Shown here: positions 28,661 to 38,221 of the stretch, piece by piece
Layout: every line of letters starts with the position of its first letter
Numbering within the stretch: the first letter of the stretch is position 1
Source of the DNA: Fodinicola feengrottensis
GTDB taxonomy: Bacteria > Actinomycetota > Actinomycetes > Mycobacteriales > HKI-0501
DNA: 64,000 bases
Assembly (NCBI RefSeq): GCF_010993775.1
Contig: NZ_WOTO01000020.1
Location: 62,001 to 126,000 of the forward strand
Direction of reading: 5' to 3'
The notes under the pieces: model-generated
Database searches by the model: none
The model's input: the letters and a program-made list of their open reading frames with translations, nothing else
What the model was told of the DNA's origin: nothing
Translations under genes and position numbers: made by a program

Positions 28661-29764
28661 GTGCCCAGCGCAGAGGCCGACGTGGCGGCGCCCGACCAGG
28701 TGCGGCTGCGGGAGCGGGTGACCAGCGCACTGCGGTCCTTTTTGACCGCTCGCGAGGGCGAGCTGGTCGAGATCGGCCCCGAGTTCCAGCCGTTCTCGGA
28801 CGCCCTCACGTCTTTCCTTCTCAATGGGGGGGAAACGGCTGCGACCAGCGTTCGCATACTGGGGGGTGGCGGGGCGCCGGCGGCACCGACCAGGCGACAG
28901 ATCTGGACGCGATCGCGGCCGCGGTGGCGTCGTTGGAGCTGGTCCAGGCATCCGCGCTCATCCACGACGATCTGATGGACGGCTCGGACACCCGGCGCGG
29001 CCAGCCGGCCATCCACCGCCGCTTCGAGCGGCTGCACCGAGAGTCCGGTTGGCAGGGTGCTTCAGACGGCTTCGGCGCCGGCTCGGCGATCTTGCTCGGC
29101 GACCTCAGTCTTGCCTGGGCTGACCAGATGTTGTTCGCTTCCGGGCTGCCGGCACACGCCCTGACCAGGGCGAAGCCGATCTACGACATGATGCGTACGG
29201 AACTGATGGCCGGCCAGTATCTGGACCTGCTCGGTCACGTCCGCGGCGAATTTTCGGTGGCATGGTCGCTGCGGGTGGCTCGGGAGAAGAGCGCGCGCTA
29301 CACGATTGAGCGGCCGTTTGCACCTCGGCGCGGCCCTCGCCGGCGGCGGCGGCCCGGCGCTGGTCGAGAGCTATTCCGCGTACGGGCTGCCGCTGGGCGA
29401 GGCCTTCCAGCTCCGCGACGACGTGCTGGGCGTCTTCGGCGACCCGGCTGTCACCGGCAAGCCGGCCGGCGACGACCTGCGCGAAGGCAAACGCACGGTG
29501 CTGGTCGCCCTCACCATGGAGCGCGCCTCCGCCGCCCAGGCCGACACCGTCCGATCCCGGCTCGGCGACGCGGCCCTCGACGACAACGGCGTGGCCGTCC
29601 TGCGAGACATCATCACCGAAACCGGCGCCCTCGCCGAGACCGAGCGGATGATCGCGACTCGGACAGCCCAAGCCGTACGGGCGCTCGAGGCCGCTCACCT
29701 CCCCGCCGAAGCCGCGGCCGCCCTTCTCGAACTTTCCGCCGCGGCCACCGCCCGCACCGTCTAA
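28661..29764 (+). CDS. Polyprenyl (geranylgeranyl-type) diphosphate synthase, three frameshifts
   Basis: The GTG at 28661 follows GGAGG. The two Asp-rich motifs are intact: HDDLMDGSDTRRGQPAIH and QLRDDVLGVFGDPAVTGKPA. Frame slips near 28832 (LLNGG|GKRLRPAFAYW), near 28880, and near 29318 (ARYTIERP|LHLGAALAGGGG). Joined length is about 365 residues. It condenses IPP onto allylic diphosphates; with carotenoid genes on both sides of it in this window, GGPP for carotenoids is a plausible product. Its stop overlaps the convergent nirD stop. Confidence 0.9.
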
Positions 29765-30120
29765 CTGACGTCGAGTTGGACGCTTTCGCCGACGAGGCGG
29801 ACTGGGTAGGTCGGCACTGAGATCGAGTCGTCGTCGAGGCACTGCCCGGTGTCGAGGTCGAAACGTTGTTTGTGCATCGGCGAGGCGACGGTGTTGACCG
29901 AGTTGGCGGTGCCGCTGGTGCCCACGATGCCGCGGGACAGCACGTACGCGCCGGAGCACGGGTCGAGGTTGTCGAGCGCGCGCAGGGAACCGTTGGCGAG
30001 CCGGAAGACCGCGACCTGGACGCCGTCGACGAGGGCCGCGGCGCCGCGTTCGGGCAGCAGGTCGTGGTATTCGCAGACCTCGACCCAGTGTTCGAGTACC
30101 AGCTCGGTGGCGGCGGTCAT
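29761..30120 (-). CDS. nirD: Nitrite reductase small subunit
   Basis: 119 residues, intact. Rieske-fold subunit (WVEVCEYHDLLPERGAAALV, VAVFRLANGSLRALDNLDPC, SPMHKQRFDLDTGQCLDD) that lacks the Cys-His pairs needed for an iron-sulfur cluster, as NirD proteins do. It partners NirB, encoded 28 bases upstream on the same strand. Confidence 0.95.
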   Translation of the reverse strand: MTAATELVLEHWVEVCEYHDLLPERGAAALVDGVQVAVFRLANGSLRALDNLDPCSGAYVLSRGIVGTSGTANSVNTVASPMHKQRFDLDTGQCLDDDSISVPTYPVRLVGESVQLDVS

Positions 30121-30148
30121 CGTTCCTCCCCAGGGGAAAAGCGGGTCA

Positions 30149-32695
30149 TCAGGAAACCACCTTCAGCCGCGGGCCGCCGATCAGCGGAGCCTCGCCGGGC
30201 TGCGGTGGGCGGATCTGGTCCCGTTCGGTGACGAAGGTGATGCTCGGGTCGGGCGTGCCGGGTGCGTTCACGAAAGAGGTAAAGCGGCGGAGTTTCTCCG
30301 GATCTTCAAGGACACTGCGCCATTCGTCGCGGTACGAGCCGACGTGCCGCTGCATCGCCGCGTCCAGTTCGGCGCAGATGCCCAACCGGTCGTCGACAAT
30401 GACCTCACGGAGATAGCCCATTCCACCTTCCAACGATTCCAGCCACGGCGCTGTCCTTTGTAGACGGTCAGCAGTCCTAATGTAGAACATCAGAAATCGG
30501 TCGATAAAGGTGACCAGGGTGTCAGTGTCCAGGTCGGTCGCGAAGAGCTCCGCGTGTCGCGGGGTGAAGCCGCCGTTGCCGCCCAGATAGAGGTTCCAGC
30601 CGGTTTCGGTGGCGATAATGCCGAAATCCTTGCCGCGGGCCTCCGCGCATTCTCGCGCGCAGCCGCTCACCCCGGCCTTGAGCTTGTGCGGCGAACGCAG
30701 GCCGCGATAACGCAGCTCCAACATCACCGCGAGCGAGGTGGAGTCCTGTACGCCGAATCGGCACCAGGTTTGGCCGACGCACGATTTGACCGTACGAAGG
30801 GCTTTCCCGTACGCGTGACCGGATTCCATGCCGGCGTCGACCAGTCGCCGCCAGATCGCCGGCAGTTGCTCGACCCGGGCACCGAACAGGTCGATTCGCT
30901 GGCCACCGGTGATTTTGGTGTAGAGGTTGAAGTCCTTGGCGACCTGCGCGATCGCCAGCAGCTTGTCCGGGGTGACCTCGCCGCCGGGCAGTCGGGGGCA
31001 CCACCGAATAGGTGCCGTTGCGTTGCAGGTTCGCGAGGAAGTGGTCGTTGGTGTCCTGCAGGGCGGCCTGCTCGCCACTGTGAATTATGACCGTTGCCCA
31101 GCGACGCGAGAATCGACGCCACCGCCGGCTTGCAGATGTCACAGCCACGGCCGTTGCCGTATTCCGCGATGAGCGCCGAAAAAGTGGTGATCTGGCGGAC
31201 CCGTACGAGGGCGAAAAGCTCCGCCCGGCTGTACGCGAAGTGCTCGCACAACGCCGTACTCATCTCGACGCCGGCCTTACTCAACTCGGCGCCGAGGAGC
31301 TTTTTGAGCAACGGTACGCAACTGCCGCAACCGGTGCCGGCTTTCGTGCAAGCCTTGATCCCGCCCACGTCCACGATCGCCTGCTCGTGGATCGCCGCGC
31401 AGATGTCGCCCTTGGTCACGTTGTGGCAGCTGCACACCTGGGCCGCCGCCGACAGCTCCACCGAGCCAGCTTCGCCGTTCCCGGAAGGAAGAATCAGCAG
31501 CGCGGGCTCGGCTGGCAAGGCCTGGTCGCTGCCGGCGAGGGCACGCAGGGTCGGGTACGCCGACGCGTCCCCCACCAGAATGCCGCCCAGCAACCGCTTC
31601 GCGTCGTCGGTGACGACGAGTTTGCCGTAGCGGCCGGACACCGGATCGGAATAGACGAGCTCCAAAGCTCCTTCGACGGCACCAAAAGCGTCCCCGAAAC
31701 TCGCCACATCGACGCCCAGCAATTTCAGTTTCGTCGAGGTGTCCGCACCGGGAAAAGTCGCCTCGCGGCCAACCAACTGAGCGGCCACCGTCTCGGCCAT
31801 CGCGTAACCCGGCGCCACCAGCCCGTACACCCGGCCGGCGAGCTGCGCGCATTCCCCGACAGCGAAGACGTTCGGGTCGCTGGTGAGGCACTGGTCGTCG
31901 ACGACCACCCCACCGCGCTCCCCCACCGTGAGGCCGCATTCTCTGGCCAACTCGTCCCTCGGCCGTACGCCGGCGGAAAACACCACCAGGTCGGCGGCCA
32001 GCTCGGTGCCGTCGGCGAAAGCCAGCCCACGTACGCGGACATCGTCATCGACCAGAACGCTTGCGGTCTGACTGGAAAGACGCAGCCCGGACGCCCAGAC
32101 TTTCCACGTGCCGGCGCAACATCTGTCCGCCGGCCTCGTCGACCTGTTGCGGCATCAGCCATCCGGCCATCTCCACCACATGCGTTTCCAGGCCCAGCGA
32201 CCGCAACGCATTGGCCGCCTCCAGGCCCAGCAGCCCGCCGCCGACCACCGCACCGACGCGCCGGTCCGCCGCGTAAGCGCGGATCGCGTCGAGGTCGTCG
32301 ATCGTGCGGTAGACGAACGCACCGGCAGCATCCCGGCCGTCGATCGGCGGTACGAACGGCCGCGAGCCGGTGGCGAGTACCAGCACGTCGTACGGGACGT
32401 TGCGGCCGGACCCGGTGACGACCAGCTGGGCCTGCCGGTCGACGCTGACCGCGACCTCGCCCAGCAGCAGCTCAGCCGACCCGGTGGCGCCGATCGGCAG
32501 CGTCAGGCTGTCCGGGTCGCCGCTGGCGAAGTAGCCGGACAGATTGACCCGGTCGTACGCCGGCCGGTTCTCCTCGCCCAGCACCGTCACGGCCCAGTCC
32601 GACCGCTCGCCGAGCGCGTCCACCAGCCGGTGCGCGACCATCCCGTACCCGACGACGACGAGCCGGCGCGACGATGAGGTGCGGAGGGGGGCCAT
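30149..32695 (-). CDS. nirB: Nitrite reductase [NAD(P)H] large subunit, three frameshifts
   Basis: Assimilatory nitrite reductase, cytoplasmic, reducing nitrite to ammonium. The ATG at 32695 opens MAPLRTSSSRRLVVVGYGMV (FAD fold). Then follow the NAD(P) fold VGAVVGGGLLGLEAANALRS, the BFD-like [2Fe-2S] domain with CSCHNVTKGDICAAI and GTGCGSC, a second site GRGCDICKPA, and the sirohaem/[4Fe-4S] domain (VSGCARECAEARGKDFGII). Frame slips lie near 32075, 31070 and 31005. All cofactor motifs survive and total length is about 848 residues. It forms an operon with nirD. Confidence 0.93.
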
Positions 32696-32769
32696 GTCGA
32701 CCCACTTTCCCGGACCGATGTAACACCGCTGGTTCCGCTTTGTTGCGGCCCCGGTACCGGAAACTCACG

Positions 32770-32787
32770 CGGTGACGACGGTCACCG
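32770..32787. promoter_or_regulatory. Inverted repeat between nirB and the HemD-type regulator
   Basis: CGGTGAC and GTCACCG (7-base arms, 4-base spacer GACG) lie midway between the divergent starts of nirB and the regulator gene. This is the natural place for an operator controlling nitrite reductase; which protein binds is unknown. Confidence 0.4.
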
Positions 32788-32858
32788 TGATGCCCGCGTT
32801 ACACGCGCGTAGCAAGACCGCAAAGGGCCACTAACCAGCGTGCCGGACTATCGGCCTA

Positions 32859-34024
32859 ATGGCGCATCCCGACAGCTCGACCGCAGCGCGCGACCTGCCC
32901 CCGCTGGCCGGCTTCACGGTGGGGGTCACCGCCGCGCGTCGCCGCGAGGAACTCACCTCGCTGCTGACCCGCCGGGGGGCCACCGTGATCGAGGCACCGG
33001 CGGTGAAGATCGTGCCGCTGGCCGACGACACCGCGTTGTGGCAGGCCACCCAGGCCTGCCTGACCGGGCCGCTGGACTACGTGGGGGCGTCCACCGGGAT
33101 CGGGTTCCGCAGCTGGCTGGAGGCCGCCGACGGCTGGGGCGTACGAGCTGACCTGCGGGAACGGATCAGCCAAGCGCGGTTGTACGCGCGGGGACCCAAG
33201 GCGGTCGGCGCGATGCGGTCGATCGGGCTGGCGGACGTGTGGTCGCCGCCGTCGGAGTCGTCGGCGGACATGCTGACGCGGCTGCTGGCCGAGCCGCTGG
33301 CCGGCCGCCGCGTCGTCGTACAGGAGCATGGCGCGCCGATGCCCGACTTCACGTCCGCGCTGCGGGCCGCCGGCGCCGAGGTCATCTGTGTACGCGTCTA
33401 TCGCTGGGCGCCGCCGGACGATGTCGCGCCGCTGCGCAAGCTCGCCCAGGCCGTCGCGTCGGCCAGCATCGACGCGATCACTTTCACCAGCGCGCCAGCG
33501 GTGTTGACGCTGTTGGACGTGGCCGCCGACAGCGGTCACCTGGACGGCATGCTGGCGGGCCTGCGCGGTCCCGTCGCGGCGGCCTGCGTCGGCCCGATCT
33601 GCGCCGGGCCGCTGCGTGAGCACGGCGTCGAGTGCGTGATCCCCGAGCGGTCCCGGCTGGGCGCGCTGGTACGAGTGCTGACCGACCAGCTGAGCACAGA
33701 ACGGACGCGACTCGTCCGTACGTCCAACCACGAGCTGCGGATCCGCGGCAGCGCGGTGGTGGTGGACGGCGTACCAGTGCGGCTGTCGCAGCGCTCGGCG
33801 GCCGTGCTGCGTGCGTTGGCGGTCGACCCCGGCCGCGTCCTCACTCGTGCGGAACTGCTGACCCGGGCCTGGCCGGACAGTCCGGGTGAGGAACACGCGG
33901 TGGAGACCACCATCGGGGGCGGCTGCGGGAGGCGCTCGGGCCGGCCGGCGCCGCTATTCAGACGGTCATCAAACGCGGCTATCGGCTCGCCGGTCATTCT
34001 CACAGCGTGAATTCGGGGCCGTGA
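32859..34024 (+). CDS. HemD-like domain fused to winged-helix DNA-binding domain, one frameshift
   Basis: The N-terminal 260 residues are uroporphyrinogen-III synthase-like (LAGFTVGVTAARRREELTSL, DYVGASTGIGFRSWLE, RVVVQEHGAPMPDFTSALRA, ITFTSAPAVLTLLD). A C-terminal OmpR-type winged helix follows (VRLSQRSAAVLRALAVDPGR, LTRAELLTRAWPDSPGEEHA). Near 33915 an extra G shifts the frame; restored, it ends RLREALGPAGAAIQTVIKRG YRL... at 34024. Such fusions beside nirBD and narK are known as nitrate-assimilation regulators in actinobacteria rather than haem enzymes. It is transcribed towards narK. Confidence 0.88.
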
Positions 34025-34111
34025 ACGGAATTTATTCACCCTGACACCTGGATTTACGTCCGGGCAAATTGATGATTCTAGCTTTAGCGGCACCCGCTCT
34101 AGGAGGTTTTC

Positions 34112-35486
34112 ATGAGTATCGCGCGCGCAGACCGCGCCGGACGCCGGACGGTCCCGGCTCGGTGGTCGCTGGATCGAGCACTGGACACCGGAGGACCCGG
34201 ATTTCTGGAAGAACATCGGCGCCAAGGTCGCCAACCGCAACCTGTGGTTCTCGATCCTGACCGAACACATCGGCTTCTCGATCTGGTCGCTGTGGTCGGT
34301 GATGGTGCTTTTCATGGGACCGAAATACGGTTTGAGCGTCGCGGACAAGTTCTACCTGGTTTCCACCCCGACGCTGGTCGGCGCGATCCTGCGGCTGCCG
34401 TACACGCTCGCGGTGGCCCGGTTCGGCGGCCGGAACTGGACCATCATCAGCGCCGGATTGTTGTTGATCCCGACCATTCTTTGCGCCATCGTGCTGCGGC
34501 CCGGGGTGTCGTTCAGCACCCTGCTGATCGTGGCCGCGGTGGCCGGGGTCGGCGGCGGGAACTTCGCCTCCTCCATGACCAATATCAATGCCTTCTACCC
34601 CGAGCAGAAGAAAGGCTGGGCGCTTGGCCTGAACGCCGGCGGCGGCAACCTCGGAGTGGCGGCCATCCAGCTTCTCAGCCTGGGCGTCATCGCCTGGAGT
34701 GGCACGACCAGCCCGCACATCATCCTGTACGTCTACATTCCGCTGATCGTGGTCGCGGCCGTCTGCGCCGCGCTCTTCATGGGACAATCTCTCGTCCGTA
34801 CGCAATGACACCAAAGCACTGAAAGAAGCCGCTTCCGATCCGCAGACCTGGATCATGTCCTTTCTCTATATCGGCACCTTCGGCTCGTTCATCGGATACA
34901 GCTTCGCTTTTGGCCTGGTGCTGCAAAACCAGTTCGGTCGTACGCCCCTGCAGGCCGCCGGCATCACGTTCCTCGGCCCGCTGGTCGGCTCGTTGATCCG
35001 GCCGGTCGGCGGCCGGCTGGCCGATCGGCTCGGCGGCGCGAAGGTGACGCTGTGGAATTTCCTCGCGATGGCCGTCAGTGTCGTGGTGATCGTCGGGGCC
35101 TCGGAAATGAAGTCGCTGCCGGCTTTCACTGTCGGCTTCCTTGCGCTGTTCTTCTTCTCCGGCCTCGGAAACGGCTCCACGTACAAGATGATCCCGGCGA
35201 TTTTCCGGGCCAAGGCGTTGACCCGCGAGGAATCCGGCGACCAGTTGTTGTGGGCCCGGCGAATGTCCGGCGCGGTGATCGGCATCGCCGGCGCGGTCGG
35301 CGCGCTCGGCGGCCTCTTCATCAACCTGGCCTTCCGACAGTCGTTTCTGACCGCCAAGAGCGGCATGCCGGCCTTCGTCGCCTTCCTGGCCTTCTACCTG
35401 ATCTCTGCATCGCCGTCACCTATTTCGCGTACGTCCGGCAGCCCTCGACCACAACGACCACGGAGCCACTCTTCGCCAAAATCTGA
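34112..35486 (+). CDS. narK: Nitrate/nitrite MFS transporter, three frameshifts
   Basis: A strong AGGAGG precedes the ATG at 34112. NarK family signs: GRWIEHWTPEDPDFWKNIGA at the start (in the frame entered near 34165), helices beginning NRNLWFSILTEHIGFSIWSL, the nitrate signature GVGGGNFASSMTNINAFYPE, and its C-terminal counterpart FFFSGLGNGSTYKMIPAIF. Other frame slips lie near 34785 and 35400 (ending CIAVTYFAYVRQPS). About 455 residues, twelve helices. It imports nitrate or exchanges nitrite for the NirBD pathway next door. Confidence 0.92.
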
Positions 35487-35498
35487 CCAAACAGAGTC

Positions 35499-35530
35499 GA
35501 GCCCCCGTAGCAACTGCTACGGGGGCTCTT
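35499..35530 (+). terminator. Terminator of narK
   Basis: A 14-base stem (GAGCCCCCGTAGCA/TGCTACGGGGGCTC) begins 13 bases after the narK stop and ends in TT. A second small stem (AGGGGGAG/CTCCCCCT, 35541-35565) follows directly. Confidence 0.8.
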
Positions 35531-35590
35531 CCGTACGCGGAGGGGGAGGAAAAATCACTCCCCCTCCATTTCTAACGTATATCGCACGGG

Positions 35591-35610
35591 GGGGCTTGCG
35601 GCAAGACCCC
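35591..35610 (+). promoter_or_regulatory. Rifamycin-associated element (RAE) upstream of helR
   Basis: GGGGCTTGCGGCAAGACCCC is an inverted repeat (GGGG/CCCC and CTTGC/GCAAG) matching the rifamycin-associated element known upstream of rifamycin-inactivating genes and helR in actinomycetes. It lies 84 bases before the inferred helR start. RAEs drive induction by rifamycins. Confidence 0.88.
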
Positions 35611-35693
35611 GGTCGTGCCGCAGAATCGTCCATCGAGGCCACCGCCAGCGGCGGCTTCTCTCGAAATGCACTCTCAGATCGGAGCGTAGTCCC

Positions 35694-37840
35694 CTGACCA
35701 CCAGCACGTTTGAGCTTCCCGACACCCTCGCCGCCAAGGCCGACCCGGCGCTGATCGGCGACGACGACCAGCATTTCGCGGCCATCGCGGCGAGCATCGA
35801 ACAGTCCATCGCCGAGCTGGCCGAACTCCTCGCCACCGAGTTGAAGGCACCCGGTGGCGCCGGTCAGCAGGCGATGGACCGGGACCTGGAGATCCGCCGG
35901 CTAGGCGCTCGGCTGCGTACTCTGCGGCGCTTCGGCCAGGACCTGTGCCTGGGCCACATCGTCAGCGCGGAGCATCCCGACCCCGTCTACATCGGCCGGC
36001 TCGGCATCACCGACACCACCGGTCGCCGGCTGCTGCTCGACTGGCGTACGCCCGCCGCCGAACCGTTCTTCGGCGCGACCCACGCCCCCGATGGGGCTGG
36101 TCAGCCGCCGCCGGTATCGCTGGACCCGCGCGGCCGGATCACCGACTACTGGGACGAGGTGTTCACCCCCGAAGGGCTCGACGGACACCGCGTCTCGCTG
36201 GACGACCAGTCCGCTTTCATCGCCAGCCTCGGCCGCAACCGATCAGCCCAGATGCAGGACGTGTTGGGCACCATCCAGGCCGACCAGGACGCGATCATCC
36301 GGGCCGGCTCCAGCGGCGCGCTGGTGGTCGACGGCGGCCCTGGTACGGGCAAGACCGTGGTCGCCCTGCACCGCACGGCATACCTGCTCTACTCCGACCC
36401 GCGCCTTGGACACCGCCGCGGTGGCGTGCTGTTCGTCGGTCCGCACCAGCCCTACCTCGCGTACGTCTCGGACGTGCTGCCCAGCCTCGGCGAGGAGGGC
36501 GTACAGACCTGCACCCTGCGTGACCTCGTCACCGAAGGTGCCACCGCGGCAGTCGAGACCGACCCGCACGTGGCCCGGCTGAAGTCGTCCGCGGACCTGG
36601 TGAAGGCGATCGAGGCGGCCGTCGCGTTCTACGAGGAGCCGCCCACCGAGGGACTCGCGGTCTCCGTCGACGGCGTCAAGATGCAGCTGACCATCCGGGA
36701 CTGGGCCGAGGCGTTCCAAGCACCCGATCCGGGCACCGCACACAACGACGCCCGCGCGCAGATTCTGGAGGTGCTGGTCTCGATCCTTATGGACAAGTAC
36801 AAGGGCGATGCCTCCGAGGACCAGCTCCGGAAGTCGCTGACCCGCAACAGGGAGTTGCTGACGACTCTGAACGGCGCCTGGCCGATGCTCGAGGCGGCTG
36901 ACCTCGTCGGTGACTTGTTCTCCGTACGGGCCTACCTGCGCAAATGCGCTCCCTGGCTCAGCCCCGAGGACGTACAAGCGCTGCAGCGCCCGGATCCGCG
37001 GGCGTGGACGGAGTCCGACCTGCCGCTGCTGGACGCGGCCCGGCAGCGGCTCGGCGACCCGGCGGCGGCCCGGCGGGCGATCTCTGGCGCAAGGCCGAGC
37101 TCGCCGCCGAACGCGAGCGGATGTCCCTCGTCCTGGACGACCTGATCGGCTCCGACGATGACGGCGAGGGCGCACTCACCATGCTCCGCGGCGACGACGC
37201 GAAGAACACGCTGGTCAACGAGACGATCCTGGCCGTCGCCGACCCAGACGTACTGGCCGGCCCGTTCGCGCACGTCGTGGTGGACGAGGCCCAGGAACTG
37301 ACCGATGCCCAGTGGCAGATGCTGCTGCTGCGCTGCCCGTCCGGGAGCTTCACCATCGTCGGGGACCGTGCCCAGGCACGGCACGGATTCTTGGAGTCTT
37401 GGGAGGAACGGCTCAACCGGATCGGGCTCGTGCGAATCAAGATGGCGTCGCTGAGCGTCAACTACCGAACGCCGGAAGAGGTGATGGCCGCTGCCGAACC
37501 GGTCATCCGGGCCGTACTCCCCGACGCCAACGTGCCGACCTCGATCCGCAGCAACGGTCTCCCGGTCGTCGTCCATGGAGCCGTCTCGGAACTGGACGCG
37601 GTCCTGGCCACCTGGTTCGCCGCGCACTCCGAAGGGATCGCCTGCGTTATCGGCGATCCCACCTTTGAGGCGACCTCGCGCGTACGGTCGCTCACCCCGG
37701 AGCTGTCGAAGGGCCTCGAATTCGACCTCGTCGTCCTCATCGACCCGGAGTCGTTCGGCGACGGCGTCGAAGGAGCGGTGGACCGCTATGTCGCGATGAC
37801 CCGCGCGACGCAGCAGCTCGTTATCCTCACCAGCTCCTGA
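35694..37840 (+). CDS. helR: RNA polymerase recycling motor ATPase HelR, one frameshift
   Basis: UvrD/HelD-like ATPase that removes rifamycin-stalled RNA polymerase from DNA and gives intrinsic rifamycin tolerance. The conserved N-terminus (TTSTFELPDTLAAKADPALI) begins after a CTG at 35694 with GGAG upstream. No ATG, GTG or TTG is in frame there, so either CTG is used or the first base is wrong. Walker A is VVDGGPGTGKTVVALHRTAY, Walker B HVVVDEAQELTDAQW, and later motifs SVNYRTPEEV and YVAMTRATQQLVIL. Near 37078 the frame slips into DLWRKAELAAERERMSLVLD. About 715 residues. The RAE upstream makes rifamycin-inducible expression likely. Confidence 0.9.
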
Positions 37841-37847
37841 CGATTTC

Positions 37848-37891
37848 GAATGCTGCTGCTCGCCGGTTCTTGTCCACGAGCAGCAGCATTC
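37848..37891 (+). terminator. Hairpin after helR
   Basis: A perfect 15-base inverted repeat (GAATGCTGCTGCTCG/CGAGCAGCAGCATTC) with a 14-base loop begins eight bases after the helR stop. It lacks a T run, so termination strength is uncertain. The rest of the gap to 38221 holds only the dispersed element and no gene. Confidence 0.6.
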
Positions 37892-38025
37892 TCTGCGGCA
37901 CGCCGCCGCCTGTGCCCGCGCCCAGGGTTGGACAAAGTCCCGCACTCGGCGCCCAGTGCGGACCAGAGTCCCGCGCTCGCCGACGGCACCCGACAGAGCC
38001 GGCTCAGCAACCACCGCACGCAGCG

Positions 38026-38154
38026 GGTTGAACGCGCGCTTATCTCGCGCGCGCGTTCACTTACGTAATGAAAACCCGCCACCCACCCCCCCCCCCCTTC
38101 TGAAAGGGGGGGGGCTCAAAATGTCACCTCAGTACGACAGTTTCGCGCCGCACC
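38026..38154 (-). repeat. Dispersed 130-bp hairpin element, copy B
   Basis: On the minus strand this reads GGTGCGGCGCGAAACTGTCG, TACTGAGGTGACATT, a long poly-C/poly-G stem, then TAAGCGCGCGTTCAACC. It differs from copy A (20857-20986) at only two of the first about 37 positions, and its core stem is the same design with extended homopolymers (about 12 C, 8-9 G). It lies between the helR hairpin and the 3' end of the 5'-nucleotidase gene. Confidence 0.85.
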
Positions 38155-38221
38155 CTATGTAGCGGCGGTTGAGAGGTCGAAGGTGATCCGGTGGATCGAC
38201 CCGATCACGGGGTTCGAGGTC

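Noticed and set aside
32700..32858. GlnR boxes between nirB and the HemD-type regulator
   Set aside because: GTnAC/GnAAC-like strings exist (GTAAC...GGTTCC, GAAAC...GTGAC) but their spacing is 12 rather than 11 bases, so I do not call a GlnR site.
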